Positions 8,758 through 18,502 of a DNA stretch of 64,000 bases are shown one piece after another; position 1 is the first letter of the stretch, and every line of letters begins with the position of its first letter. A model generated the notes under the pieces. It was given only the letters and a program-made list of their open reading frames with translations. It searched no databases and was not told the DNA's origin. The stretch spans positions 62,001 to 126,000 of the forward strand of contig JACDGL010000003.1 of assembly GCA_013815385.1 (NCBI GenBank). The letters run 5' to 3'. A program made the position numbers and the translations under genes. This stretch comes from Taibaiella sp. Lineage in GTDB: Bacteria > Bacteroidota > Bacteroidia > Chitinophagales > Chitinophagaceae.

Positions 8758-11700
8758 ATGAAGAGATGTTTTTCGCTGCTTGTTGTATTGCTTTATGTGC
8801 TGCCGGTATTTGCACAGCTACATGATAATTCCTATCGCAATAGTACCAATCCGCTATACTGGCAGAATCGCAAGCCTGATGCCGCATACTGGCAGCAGGA
8901 TGTTCATTATGATATAGAGGCGGCTATAGATGAAACAACCAACATCATCAACGGAACAGAAACCCTTACCTATTGGAATAATTCACCAGACACACTGCGG
9001 TATGTGTACTTCCATCTTTATCAGAATGCGTTCATAAAGGGTTCCCATCTGCACGACCTTGAAAAGGTGAGCAAGATCAAAGCTCGTATGGGTAATTACG
9101 AGCAGCAGGGACTGGGCACACAGGTAACGGATATAAAAGTAGATGACAAAACTGCGGCTACTGAGCTGGATAATACCATTCTGAAAGTATATCTCCCAAA
9201 CCCCTTGCCACCCGGGCACAAGACGGAGTTCCGGATGGGCTTCACAACTTATTATGATAATGGCGCAACACGGAGGCGTATGCAGATGTGGGATGCATGG
9301 GGCTATAAGCACTACAATGGAGTGCAATGGTATCCTAAGATCAGTGTTTACGATAGCAAATTCGGATGGGATACTTACCAGCATCTGAATAAAGAATTTT
9401 ATGGCGATTTTGGTTCATTTGATGTAAAACTTTCTTTTGCCTCCAATTATGTTGTAGAGGCTACGGGTGTGTTGCAGAACAAACAGGATGTGCTGCCCGA
9501 TACGCTACGACAAAAACTGGACATTAAGAACTTTGCAGATAAAAAATGGAACGAGAAGCCATCCATAATTACCCCTTACAATAAAGCGGAACGTAAGACA
9601 TGGATATACCATGCAGATAATGTGCATGATTTTGCGTTTACTGCCGACCCTTCTTATCGTATCGGCACTACCTACTGGAACGATGTGGAGTGTGTGGCCC
9701 TGGTACAGGAGCCACATGCAGCTGGCTGGCAGAATGCAGCGGAATATGTTGCCAAAATAATCAAGACCTTTTCTGAAGATATTGGCAGGTACCAATACCC
9801 TAAAATGGTAGCAGCCGATGCACAGGATGGTATGGAGTACCCGATGCTGACACTGGATGGTGGTCGCGATCCTGCTTATCGCGGATTGCTCGTTCACGAA
9901 ATAGGGCACAACTGGTTTTACGGTATGGTGGGCAACAATGAAACCTATCGTGCTGCGCTTGATGAGGGATTTACTCAATTCCTAACAGCGTGGGGGCTGC
10001 GGCGTATAGATGGCGATACGCAGGCAAATGGTATCCCTGCATCGCGATACCGCAGAAGGTATGCAGAGCCGGTAATAGTGGAAGACCGCAATGTCCTGGC
10101 ACCTTATACTTATGATGCGCTCAATCATGATGAGGTCCCGCTCAATACTGCTTCCGATGATTTCAATAATGCGCTCAATCATGGTGGCGGATATAGGGAA
10201 GTCTATTTTAAGACAGCAAGTATGCTGTACAATCTGCAATACACCCTCGGCGATTCATTGTTCCTCGCCACTATGCAGCACTATTTCAGCCAGTGGCGTT
10301 TTGCACATCCGTATTTCGATGATTTCCGCAAGTCTGTAATAGGTTTCACGCACTTCGACCTTAACTGGTTTTTTGATCAGTGGCTCGAAACTACCAAGAC
10401 ACTTGATTACGGCATACATAAAATTAAAAGGGCTGGAGGTAAAGATAATTTCGATATACACCTGCGCCGTAGTGGTGATATGCAAATGCCGCTCGACCTT
10501 ACCGTTACTGCACACGATGGCCGCAGGTATAGCTATTACATACCCAATACGTGGGATAGGAAGCGTACTGCTGCCACTACATTACCTGAGTGGTATGGTT
10601 GGGGCAGATTCAATACTTCCTATACAGCACATGTTTCGGTCCCAACGGGTATCCGCAGCGTGCAGATAGATACCACATACCGGCTGGCAGACAGGGACAT
10701 GCTGGATAACTACAAATCACATGGCCTTCCTGTCAGCCCACTTGCGCTGCATGGAAAATTTGATGGCGGGCTCAATAATCAGTACGACCGCCGTAAATAC
10801 CGTTTCTACTACCGACCGGACATATGGTGGAATCCTATTGATGGTATAAAGCTTGGCGCGCATCTGGAAGGTGATTATCTCTTCACCCTCTGCAAGGTCG
10901 ATGCGGCGGTCTGGTTCAATACGCACCTGTTACAGCAGGACAGGTATAAAATAGCTGGCGAAGGGGCGTACGATCGGTATCAGGTATTCAACTACACTTT
11001 CAATTATTTATCGCCGCTCACCCGCAATACACCCAAAGTGCAGTTGCAGATAAACAGCCGGCTGCTCGATGGGCTTAATTACCATCGTGGCGGTTTCAAC
11101 TGGCTGGCTAATGATGCAAATACATTCCAGTTATTCGGCATAGCCCAGTGGCGGCAAAAATCACAAGACCTCGACTATCTCATTTACCCTGGTGAGTGGA
11201 GCAGTAAGCAGTACAATATAAATGCTTCGGTAAATGCAGCCTGGATACATCGCTACAATTATTATCGCGGCAATGGTACCTATACATTCAGCTTCCGTGT
11301 ACCCATATCTAACGACCATGCTAATTCTTTTAATTACAGCTATGCGCAGCTGGAGTCGGTTAATTATAACAGCTTAGGAAAGCTTCAGGTACGCACACGC
11401 ATATTCGGTCGCTATGGCACAGGCAACAATATACCGTACGAAAGCGCATTGTTCCTTGCAGGCGCCAACCCTGAGCAACTGCTGGAAAATAAATACACAC
11501 GCAGCATTGGCTTTATACCGGATGACTGGAAGGGCATTTCGCGCTATGATGTTAATCATTTTCAGCAGGGCGGTGGCCTCAACCTTCGCGGATATGCGGG
11601 ATACTTTGCTGCCGATGAGCGTGGCGGGCAAACATTAGTGGCCTACAAAGGTCGCAGTGGCGCCTCGGCAAGCGTAGAGGCAGACTTTGAGAATTATTTA

Positions 11701-12012
11701 TCTATACATCCCCGCCTTACACGCAACTGGCTGCGGGCAGAGGTGTACGCGTTTGCTGATGCAGGGGTTATGGAGCTTAGCCACTATACCCTGCCCGATT
11801 TCTGGAACATAACCCCCACTACCATGTGGAGCGATCTGCGAATAGATGCAGGCCTGGGACTGGCATTAACTATTAAGAATTGGGGCGTATTCGAGAAAGC
11901 AAAACCGCTCACCTTACGTTTTGATGTACCGCTGTTCCTCAACCGTGCACCTTATGGAAATCCACAGTACAGCTCGTTTCGGTATGTAGTGGGTATTAAC
12001 AGGACTTTCTAA
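8758..12012 (+). CDS. M1-family metallopeptidase with C-terminal outer-membrane barrel
   Basis: The 1084-residue protein carries a signal peptide (MKRCFSLLVVLLYVLPVFAQ). The M1 zinc site is H380-E-x-x-H384 with E403 following at the classic 18-residue spacing, preceded by a GMEYP variant of the GxMEN motif near residue 358. After about residue 650 the sequence becomes alternating, aromatic-rich beta strands, contains an Omp85-like (L)RGY motif at 943-946 (GGGLNLRGYAGY) and ends in a terminal phenylalanine (YVVGINRTF), all typical of a transmembrane barrel of the surface-antigen type. The protein therefore probably anchors an aminopeptidase at the outer membrane. The peptidase call is firm; the barrel call is from pattern. 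Confidence 0.88.
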   Translation: MKRCFSLLVVLLYVLPVFAQLHDNSYRNSTNPLYWQNRKPDAAYWQQDVHYDIEAAIDETTNIINGTETLTYWNNSPDTLRYVYFHLYQNAFIKGSHLHDLEKVSKIKARMGNYEQQGLGTQVTDIKVDDKTAATELDNTILKVYLPNPLPPGHKTEFRMGFTTYYDNGATRRRMQMWDAWGYKHYNGVQWYPKISVYDSKFGWDTYQHLNKEFYGDFGSFDVKLSFASNYVVEATGVLQNKQDVLPDTLRQKLDIKNFADKKWNEKPSIITPYNKAERKTWIYHADNVHDFAFTADPSYRIGTTYWNDVECVALVQEPHAAGWQNAAEYVAKIIKTFSEDIGRYQYPKMVAADAQDGMEYPMLTLDGGRDPAYRGLLVHEIGHNWFYGMVGNNETYRAALDEGFTQFLTAWGLRRIDGDTQANGIPASRYRRRYAEPVIVEDRNVLAPYTYDALNHDEVPLNTASDDFNNALNHGGGYREVYFKTASMLYNLQYTLGDSLFLATMQHYFSQWRFAHPYFDDFRKSVIGFTHFDLNWFFDQWLETTKTLDYGIHKIKRAGGKDNFDIHLRRSGDMQMPLDLTVTAHDGRRYSYYIPNTWDRKRTAATTLPEWYGWGRFNTSYTAHVSVPTGIRSVQIDTTYRLADRDMLDNYKSHGLPVSPLALHGKFDGGLNNQYDRRKYRFYYRPDIWWNPIDGIKLGAHLEGDYLFTLCKVDAAVWFNTHLLQQDRYKIAGEGAYDRYQVFNYTFNYLSPLTRNTPKVQLQINSRLLDGLNYHRGGFNWLANDANTFQLFGIAQWRQKSQDLDYLIYPGEWSSKQYNINASVNAAWIHRYNYYRGNGTYTFSFRVPISNDHANSFNYSYAQLESVNYNSLGKLQVRTRIFGRYGTGNNIPYESALFLAGANPEQLLENKYTRSIGFIPDDWKGISRYDVNHFQQGGGLNLRGYAGYFAADERGGQTLVAYKGRSGASASVEADFENYLSIHPRLTRNWLRAEVYAFADAGVMELSHYTLPDFWNITPTTMWSDLRIDAGLGLALTIKNWGVFEKAKPLTLRFDVPLFLNRAPYGNPQYSSFRYVVGINRTF

Positions 12013-12033
12013 AAAGTTGACTTCACATCCGGA

Positions 12034-12435
12034 CTATTCTAAAAAGTAGTCCGGGTTTAGGTCTACATTATTTAGTCTTACGTATTCTGTAATGCTCATA
12101 TGCACCCAGATATCTTTTTCGGGTAGCATATAAGCTATAGCCACCACGTCATAAAAACCCAGGTTAGCAGGCAGCGTTAGTATTCCTTTTTCTTTCTTGC
12201 AGGTGTTTATATATTCCACTCTTTCATTAGCTGCGAAGGGCGTTATGATTATGGTAAATATATTCCCTATACTATCATAGTCCTTGTGAAAAGCCTTTCC
12301 CTTTAGGAACTGGCAATGTAAACAAAGGCGCCGCGCCTGGCGATAGGTGTAGGGTACCCGCTTGCTTTTATTCACATTTCCTATCAGATCAACTAAGGAT
12401 CCAGATCGCATCATTTCCATTTTCGCACGCCGCAT
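12034..12435 (-). CDS. Hypothetical protein with CxxC motif
   Basis: This 133-residue frame fills an otherwise empty gap between two plus-strand peptidase genes. It has no signal peptide or membrane helix; a CLHC pair lies near residue 34, and the composition (TYRQARRLCLHCQFLKGKAF, GFYDVVAIAYMLPEKDIWVH) looks like a real globular protein. I recognise no family. The true start may be one of the internal ATG codons (Met6, Met8 or Met9). It could be a low-conservation or lineage-specific gene. Confidence 0.5.
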   Translation of the reverse strand: MRRAKMEMMRSGSLVDLIGNVNKSKRVPYTYRQARRLCLHCQFLKGKAFHKDYDSIGNIFTIIITPFAANERVEYINTCKKEKGILTLPANLGFYDVVAIAYMLPEKDIWVHMSITEYVRLNNVDLNPDYFLE

Positions 12436-12545
12436 TTATTCGGCACACCTCTTTATTATTTACGATGCAGGCTATCTATCGGATTATCATAACATTGTAA
12501 TTATCAGCATTAACTTACTATTTTCACCTTCTAATAACAACCACA

Positions 12546-14639
12546 ATGAAGAACAAAACAATGTATGGGGTACTGGTGTTGCTGGGTGTACAATTATTGC
12601 ATAGCAGTTGCAGCAATTCTACTCATACTGATAATAAAACAGATAGTACAGTGATCAATTCAACTACCGACACTTACGATAGCACCTTTCAGGTAGAAGC
12701 AGAATCATTTGCAGACCTGCAGCTTCTCCGTTATCAGGTACCTGGTTTTAAAACGCTCAGCCTGCAGCAAAAGGAACTTGCCTACTACCTATACGAGGCC
12801 GCCCTTTCTGGCCGCGATATCATCTACGACCAGAAGAGCAAATATGGGCTATTGCTCCGCAAAACGATCGAGGTTGTATACGGCACCTACAGCGGCAATA
12901 AAACTGATAGTAGCTGGAAACAGTTCGAAGTGTACTGCGGCCGCTTTTGGTTCAGCAATGGTAATCACCATCACTATAGCAACGAGAAGTTTATACCGGA
13001 ATGCACTTACCAGCAGTTTGCGGCATTTGTAAAGGCTGCTGATTCGGCACAGCTACCACGCAATGCAGGCGAAAGCACCGATGCTTTTCTGGCCCGTATC
13101 AAACCAATTGTTTATGATATGAAGTTCGAGCCGAAGGTGGTAGACCAGCGTCCTGATATCGATAATGTTAAAAATTCCTCCAACAACTTTTATGAAGGTG
13201 TTACACAGAAAGAAGTGGAAGCGTACTACAAAAAGTTTGATACAAAAGACAGCGCACCATCATGGGGCCTCAATAGCAAAGTGATAAAAGATAAAGGACA
13301 GGTAACTGAAAAGGTATGGAAGAGTGGAGGCATGTATGGCGCTGCTATTGATTATATAATAGGTTGGTTACAGAAAGCCACAACTGTAGCGGAGAATGAT
13401 GCACAGAAAAAAGCATTGCAGTTGCTGATACAATTCTACCAGACAGGCGATCTTAAAACATGGGATAATTACAGCATTGCCTGGGTAGCTGATACTGCAT
13501 CGCGTATAGATGTAGTAAATGGTTTTATAGAAGTGTACCTCGATGCTATTGGCAAGAAGGGTAGTTTTGAAAGCACCCTCTCACTAAAGGATCTGGAAGA
13601 AACCAAGCGTATTAAAGCCATTGCGCAGCAGGCCCAGTGGTTTGAGGATAACTCCCCTATCATGGCGGAGCATAAAAAGAAAAGCGTAACCGGCATTACC
13701 GCCAAAGCCATCACAGTAATAGTAGAAAGTGGCGATGCAGCCCCAAGCACGCCTATCGGTATCAACCTTCCTAATGCTGATTGGGTACGTAAGCAGCATG
13801 GCTCCAAATCAGTATCGCTTAGCAATATAATTCACTCTTATAATGTCAGTAGTTCCAAAAGCGGTATGCTCGATGAGTTTGCTGTCAATGACACAGTAAA
13901 GGGTCGTCTTAAAAAATATGGTCCCCTTGCTTCCGATCTTCATACAGATATGCACGAGTGTATAGGGCATGCATCCGGGCAGATTAATCCCGGTGTGGAA
14001 ACGACAGATAAGACATTAAAGAACTACGCATCCTGCCTTGAAGAAGCCCGGGCCGATCTGGTAGGCCTTTACTTTATTATGGATCATAAGCTGGTAGATA
14101 TAGGTGTAATGCCCGAGATGGATGTAGCACGTGCAGAGTACGACAGTTACATGATGAACGGATTGATGACCCAACTTACACGCCTCAAGCCCGGCGAGCA
14201 GCTGGAAGAGGCGCACATGCGCAATCGCCAGTTAATAGCACGCTGGACGTATGAGCATGGTAAGAAGGAGAACGTGATAGAGTTCTTACACATGAATGAC
14301 AAGACCTATGTACGTGTAAATGACTACACTAAGCTGCGCGCATTATTCGGGCAGTTGCTCCGCGAAATGCAGCGCATCAAATCCGAGGGGGATTATAAAG
14401 GCGGCAAAGACCTGGTAGAGAACTACGGTGTTAAGGTAGATCCGGTGCTGCATAAAGAGATTCTGGCACGCTTTGCTAAGCTGAATATAAAGCCATACAA
14501 AGGTTTTGTACAGGCTAAGCTAACACCCGTTATGAATGGCAACAACATTACCGATGTAAAAGTAGAATACCCGACCAGCTTCTACCAGCAAATGATGGAC
14601 TACGGTAAGCAGTATGGCTACCTGCCGGTTGTTAACTGA
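12546..14639 (+). CDS. M49-family (dipeptidyl peptidase III type) lipoprotein
   Basis: The 697-residue product begins with a lipoprotein signal (LLHSSC, Cys22). It contains the M49 zinc motif HExxGH: H470-E-C-I-G-H475, with the third ligand in EEARAD (Glu499/Glu500). This six-residue HExxxH site separates M49 from HExxH peptidases. Members remove dipeptides from the N-terminus of peptides; the lipobox places this one in the periplasm or at the outer membrane rather than in the cytoplasm as for eukaryotic enzymes. A perfect hairpin terminator follows 13 bases after the stop. Confidence 0.88.
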   Translation: MKNKTMYGVLVLLGVQLLHSSCSNSTHTDNKTDSTVINSTTDTYDSTFQVEAESFADLQLLRYQVPGFKTLSLQQKELAYYLYEAALSGRDIIYDQKSKYGLLLRKTIEVVYGTYSGNKTDSSWKQFEVYCGRFWFSNGNHHHYSNEKFIPECTYQQFAAFVKAADSAQLPRNAGESTDAFLARIKPIVYDMKFEPKVVDQRPDIDNVKNSSNNFYEGVTQKEVEAYYKKFDTKDSAPSWGLNSKVIKDKGQVTEKVWKSGGMYGAAIDYIIGWLQKATTVAENDAQKKALQLLIQFYQTGDLKTWDNYSIAWVADTASRIDVVNGFIEVYLDAIGKKGSFESTLSLKDLEETKRIKAIAQQAQWFEDNSPIMAEHKKKSVTGITAKAITVIVESGDAAPSTPIGINLPNADWVRKQHGSKSVSLSNIIHSYNVSSSKSGMLDEFAVNDTVKGRLKKYGPLASDLHTDMHECIGHASGQINPGVETTDKTLKNYASCLEEARADLVGLYFIMDHKLVDIGVMPEMDVARAEYDSYMMNGLMTQLTRLKPGEQLEEAHMRNRQLIARWTYEHGKKENVIEFLHMNDKTYVRVNDYTKLRALFGQLLREMQRIKSEGDYKGGKDLVENYGVKVDPVLHKEILARFAKLNIKPYKGFVQAKLTPVMNGNNITDVKVEYPTSFYQQMMDYGKQYGYLPVVN

Positions 14640-14652
14640 TTAGATAGTTTCT

Positions 14653-14696
14653 AGTAATTAAAAATGGGAGCCGTATGCCTCCCATTTTTAATTACT
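14653..14696. terminator. Bidirectional hairpin terminator
   Basis: A perfect 18-bp inverted repeat (14653-14670 with 14679-14696) around an 8-base loop has A-rich and T-rich outer arms. It lies between the convergent M49 peptidase and blaI-like genes and can serve both; its 3' arm overlaps the stop codon of the latter. Confidence 0.85.
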
Positions 14697-15039
14697 ATGG
14701 TTTTTTTAGGTTTATATTCTCGTTTTTCACCAGGAAGCTTACCAGATGTTTCGGGGAGCCGCCAAAATATTTTTCCACCAGGCTTTGCACCCCTTGTCGG
14801 GCATACTCCTCCTTTTTTACTATAGGGAAATACTCATAGGTCTTGCCATACGCTTTATGATCTACAAACCCTTTTCTTTCCAGTATCCGCACCACTGATG
14901 ATACCGTGCTGTGTGGCATATCGGGGTCGCCCAGTTGCTCCATCACATCGCGCACCACGCAGTTGCCTATTTGCCATATTATCTGCATTACCTCTTCTTC
15001 TGCCTTGGTCAGCGGGGTTAGCGGTGCTTTTCGTTTCAT
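14695..15039 (-). CDS. BlaI/MecI/CopY-family transcriptional repressor
   Basis: The 114-residue protein is a winged helix-turn-helix of the penicillinase-repressor family: LTKAEEEVMQIIWQIGNCVVRDVMEQL, then STVSSVVRILERKGFVDHKAYGKTYEYFPIV. Family members are dimeric repressors that a BlaR1/MecR1 sensor protease cleaves when beta-lactam binds. No blaR1-like gene is adjacent, so this looks like an orphan repressor. A 16-bp palindrome ends at the base next to its start codon (15040-15055), a likely autoregulatory operator. The C-terminal dimerisation segment is short. The next gene upstream is lon, on the same strand with a 59-base gap. Confidence 0.88.
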   Translation of the reverse strand: MKRKAPLTPLTKAEEEVMQIIWQIGNCVVRDVMEQLGDPDMPHSTVSSVVRILERKGFVDHKAYGKTYEYFPIVKKEEYARQGVQSLVEKYFGGSPKHLVSFLVKNENINLKKP

Positions 15040-15055
15040 AACGTAATATTACGTT
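15040..15055. promoter_or_regulatory. Palindromic candidate operator of the BlaI-like gene
   Basis: AACGTAATATTACGTT is a perfect 16-bp palindrome touching the start codon of the BlaI-like repressor. Position and symmetry suit a repressor dimer site. The sequence differs from the classical TACA/TGTA Bla operators, so binding is inferred. Confidence 0.55.
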
Positions 15056-15098
15056 TCGAAACTGAAATATCCAACATAATGTAAAAAATTGGCCTGTA

Positions 15099-17522
15099 CT
15101 ACTTTTTTGATAAGGCCATTTCCAGCACCTCGTTCATCTCGGTCACGTAATGGAAGCGTACTCCCTTTATGTATTCTTTGTTTATCTCTTCTACATCTTT
15201 TTCATTCTGGCTGCACACAATAATGTCTTTAATGCCTGCGCGTTTTGCAGCCAGCATCTTTTCTTTAATACCGCCTACAGGTAATACCAGTCCACGCAGG
15301 GTTATCTCTCCTGTCATTGCCAGGTAGGGCTTTATCTTTCTGCCTGTAAAGGCCGAAGCCAGGGCGGTAAGCATCGTTACGCCCGCGCTTGGCCCATCTT
15401 TCGGCACGGCGCCTTCCGGTATGTGTATGTGTATGCTGGTAGTTTCAAAGATGTTGGGCGATATATTATATTCCTCCGCGTGGGCTTTAAGATAGGAAAG
15501 TGCGGTAGAGGCACTTTCCTTCATTACATTGCCCAGGTTGCCGGTGAGTATCAGTTCACCCTTGCCTTTGCTAAGGCTGGTTTCTATAAACAGGATATCC
15601 CCCCCTACATACGTCCATGCCAGGCCCACAGCCACCCCTGGGGGATGTCCCTTGGTATATATATCGTTATTGTATCTGGGCTTGCCCAATACCTCTTCTA
15701 CCTGCTCTATACTTGTAGTTGGCGCTACAGTCTCCTCCATAGCCACCTTCTTGGCTACAGAACGCATGATAGATGCTATCTGGCGGTCCAGCTCCCGCAC
15801 GCCCGATTCACGCGTGTACTCCTGTATCATTTTCAATATTACCTTATCGGGAAAACGCAATGGGATCTTCGTTAGCCCGTGCAGCTCCTTTTGCTTAGGT
15901 ATCAGGTGGCGCTTAGCGATTTCTGCTTTTTCTTCAGCAGAGTATCCGGTAAGCTGTATGATCTCCAGGCGGTCACGCAGTGCAGGTTGTATATCGGCAA
16001 GTGTATTGGCAGTAGCTATGAATAATACTTTCGACAGGTCAAATTCCATCTCGAGGTAATTATCATAGAACGAATTATTCTGCTCGGGGTCCAGTATTTC
16101 CAGCAGGGCGCTGCTCGGATCGCCCCTGAAGTCCTTGCCCATCTTATCTATTTCATCCAGTATAAATACCGGGTTCGACGATTTTATTTTCCTCAGCGAT
16201 TGTATGATGCGCCCGGGCATAGCCCCTATATATGTTTTACGATGGCCGCGCAGTTCGCTTTCATCATGTAGTCCGCCCAGGCTAAAGCGCACATACTTTC
16301 GGTGTATGGCATTAGCTATACTGCGCCCCAAAGATGTTTTGCCTATACCCGGAGGGCCCACAAAACACAGTATCGGCGATTTCATATCACCCTTTAGTTT
16401 CAGCACGGCCAGGTATTCCAGTATACGGTCTTTTATTTTTTCCATGCCGTAGTGGTCGTCATCCAGTATCTTCTGTGCCTTTTTCAAGTCATAGCTGTCT
16501 TCTGTATATACGCCCCAGGGCAGGTCCAGCATCAGGTCCAGGTGATTATATATTACCGAATAGTCGGGCGTGCTGGGGTGCATACGCTCCAGCTTTTCTA
16601 TATTCTTCTTAAAAAGCTCTTTCGCTGTTTCGGGCCACTTCATTTCTTCCGCCCTTTTTTGCAGGTCTTTTATTTCCCGCTCGTTAGGGTCGCTGCCAAG
16701 TTCCTCTTTAATAGATTTTAATTGTTGTTGCAGAAAATATTCCCGCTGCTGCCGGTCTATATCCGATCGGGTCTTATTGGTTATTTCATTCTTTAGTTCT
16801 ACCAGTTGCAGCTCTGTCTGTAGCAGCACCAGTAGTTTCTCTGCGCGCATCTTTACGTCATTCTCTTCCAGCAGGCCTTGCTTGTCCGTAAGTTTAGCAT
16901 TGATGTTAGAGGCGACAAAGTGCATCAGAAAACTCTCCTGTTCTATGTTTCGCAGCACTATGCTTGCTTCGCTCGGTATATTGGCCGATTGCTGCGCTAT
17001 ACGTTCGCTTTGTTCTTTTATTGAGGAAACCACCGCGTCAAAAGAGGGGTCGTTCACAGGAAAGTCATCGTCAAGGTATTTTATCTGTACAGTGTAGTAA
17101 GGGTCTATCTGCGTAAAGGCTTCTATACGGAAACGGATACGCCCCATTATGAACAGCGTTATATTCCCGTCCGGCATCTTTATCTGCTTCACTATTTTTG
17201 CCAGTGTACCTACCTGGTATATATCCTCTGGCATGGGGTCGTCGTTATTCACGTCCTTTTGTGCCACTACAGCTATCCACTTGTTTTGCTTCTGTGCTTC
17301 TGTTATCGCTTTTACAGATTTATCTCTGGCTACCGTTATTGGCAGTACTACATTGGGGAATAGCACCGTATTCCTGAGCGCTATTAAGGGCACTTCCAGT
17401 GGCAGGCTTCCTTTCTCTTTCTCATCCAGTTCTTCTTCGCCAAGCGGCACTATCGGCATGAATTCCATTTCATGATCAGCCTGGCCGGCAAACATATCTA
17501 ACATTGATTTCATTTGAGACAT
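15099..17522 (-). CDS. lon: ATP-dependent protease Lon
   Basis: The 807-residue protein has the full bacterial Lon plan: an N-terminal substrate-binding LON domain ([18 protein letters not shown]), an AAA+ module with Walker [12 protein letters not shown] near residue 386 and Walker [11 protein letters not shown], and a C-terminal peptidase domain with the Ser-Lys dyad (Ser712 in [10 protein letters not shown] and Lys755 in GGIKEK). Lon degrades misfolded and specific regulatory proteins in the cytoplasm. The start ATG at 17522 overlaps nothing and lies about 40 bases from a perfect -7 element. The gene is divergent from an outer-membrane protein gene. Confidence 0.97.
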   Translation of the reverse strand: MSQMKSMLDMFAGQADHEMEFMPIVPLGEEELDEKEKGSLPLEVPLIALRNTVLFPNVVLPITVARDKSVKAITEAQKQNKWIAVVAQKDVNNDDPMPEDIYQVGTLAKIVKQIKMPDGNITLFIMGRIRFRIEAFTQIDPYYTVQIKYLDDDFPVNDPSFDAVVSSIKEQSERIAQQSANIPSEASIVLRNIEQESFLMHFVASNINAKLTDKQGLLEENDVKMRAEKLLVLLQTELQLVELKNEITNKTRSDIDRQQREYFLQQQLKSIKEELGSDPNEREIKDLQKRAEEMKWPETAKELFKKNIEKLERMHPSTPDYSVIYNHLDLMLDLPWGVYTEDSYDLKKAQKILDDDHYGMEKIKDRILEYLAVLKLKGDMKSPILCFVGPPGIGKTSLGRSIANAIHRKYVRFSLGGLHDESELRGHRKTYIGAMPGRIIQSLRKIKSSNPVFILDEIDKMGKDFRGDPSSALLEILDPEQNNSFYDNYLEMEFDLSKVLFIATANTLADIQPALRDRLEIIQLTGYSAEEKAEIAKRHLIPKQKELHGLTKIPLRFPDKVILKMIQEYTRESGVRELDRQIASIMRSVAKKVAMEETVAPTTSIEQVEEVLGKPRYNNDIYTKGHPPGVAVGLAWTYVGGDILFIETSLSKGKGELILTGNLGNVMKESASTALSYLKAHAEEYNISPNIFETTSIHIHIPEGAVPKDGPSAGVTMLTALASAFTGRKIKPYLAMTGEITLRGLVLPVGGIKEKMLAAKRAGIKDIIVCSQNEKDVEEINKEYIKGVRFHYVTEMNEVLEMALSKK

Positions 17523-17562
17523 AATGACAATAAATACCCTCCGCTGAATAATTTACAACAGG

Positions 17563-17570
17563 CAAAGATA
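17563..17570 (-). promoter_or_regulatory. -7 promoter element for lon
   Basis: On the minus strand the bases read TATCTTTG, a perfect TAnnTTTG. They lie about 41 bases before the lon ATG and within about 60 bases of the oppositely directed element at 17626. Confidence 0.6.
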
Positions 17571-17625
17571 AATTCAATACTTGTGCCAAACGGCAAAACC
17601 TGCAATTATTACAGGCATGGTTTTA

Positions 17626-17633
17626 TACCTTTG
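17626..17633 (+). promoter_or_regulatory. -7 promoter element for the barrel protein gene
   Basis: TACCTTTG is a perfect TAnnTTTG match 21 bases before the ATG at 17655. This placement argues against the earlier in-frame start at 17514. Confidence 0.6.
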
Positions 17634-17654
17634 CAGGCAAATATTCCTATAAAA

Positions 17655-18389
17655 ATGAGATTGACCAATACTGTAGCATGTATGCTCGCGCTTGCAGGCG
17701 CGCTATTTACCAATATCGCTGCTGCCAAAATACATGCAGATACTGCACTTAAGGTAGAGCCAACTCCCATAAAGCGTTTTTACATCGGCAACGCCCTCGA
17801 TGGCGGTATTTTCTCCACCGCTACCATGCAGCGCCCGGGCGTTAGCAGTAGTCTTGGCACTTTGCGTTTTAGCTACGTGCTCAATATAGGCGTTACTTTC
17901 AATTATGATTTAAACAGTCATTTTGGTGTATTCACAGGGGTAGATATAAAGAATGTAGGGTTCATAGAAAAGCAGGGCGATAGTACTGTAAAGCACCGCA
18001 CCTACAATCTTGGCGTACCTTTAGGCCTTCGATTCGGCAATATACAGAGCCGCAATTTCTTCTTTATAGGCGCCGATATTGAAATGCCTTTCAATTATAA
18101 AGAGAAAGGGTTTATCAAACGCTCGCACAAAGAGAAATTCAATGACTGGTTCAGCGCTCGTACACCTACATTCATGCCCGCTGTCTTCGCAGGTTTTTCT
18201 ATGAAACCTGGTGTTATTGTCAAAGTAGAATACTATCTCACTAACTTTCTCAATCCTGATTTTACAGAAAATGGTATCAAACCTTATCAGGGTTATAAAG
18301 TCAACCTCCTGCTGCTCAGTATAGGTGCTGATATTCACTACCGTACTTCCGCTATTAAGAAGAGGATGAAAGTGATGAAAACTGCTTAG
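17655..18389 (+). CDS. Outer-membrane beta-barrel protein, unknown function
   Basis: The frame is open from 17514, but the ATG at 17655 begins a good signal peptide (MRLTNTVACMLALAGALF, cleavage near AAA-KIHA) and lies 21 bases after a promoter element, so 244 residues is preferred. The mature part has alternating hydrophobic strands (FSYVLNIGVTFNYDLNSHFGVFTGVDI, YNLGVPLGLRFGN, FFFIGADIEMPFNYK), typical of the Bacteroidota porin-like outer-membrane barrel families (PorT/OMP_b-brl type). The C-terminus is lysine-rich rather than aromatic. It is divergent from lon and ends before a shared terminator. Confidence 0.75.
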   Translation: MRLTNTVACMLALAGALFTNIAAAKIHADTALKVEPTPIKRFYIGNALDGGIFSTATMQRPGVSSSLGTLRFSYVLNIGVTFNYDLNSHFGVFTGVDIKNVGFIEKQGDSTVKHRTYNLGVPLGLRFGNIQSRNFFFIGADIEMPFNYKEKGFIKRSHKEKFNDWFSARTPTFMPAVFAGFSMKPGVIVKVEYYLTNFLNPDFTENGIKPYQGYKVNLLLLSIGADIHYRTSAIKKRMKVMKTA

Positions 18390-18447
18390 TAAAGTTCACA
18401 GATAAAAGAGTGTACCTCAAAAGTAAATTGGAGGCTCCCAGAATTAA

Positions 18448-18482
18448 AAAGAGGCTGTCTCAGACTTAGAGACAGCCTCTTT
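18448..18482. terminator. Bidirectional hairpin terminator
   Basis: A perfect 14-bp stem (18448-18461 with 18469-18482) with a 7-base loop sits between the convergent barrel-protein and TlpA-like genes. A/T runs on both arms allow termination either way. Confidence 0.88.
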
Positions 18483-18502
18483 CAATATTTTTAGTTTTTG
18501 AA

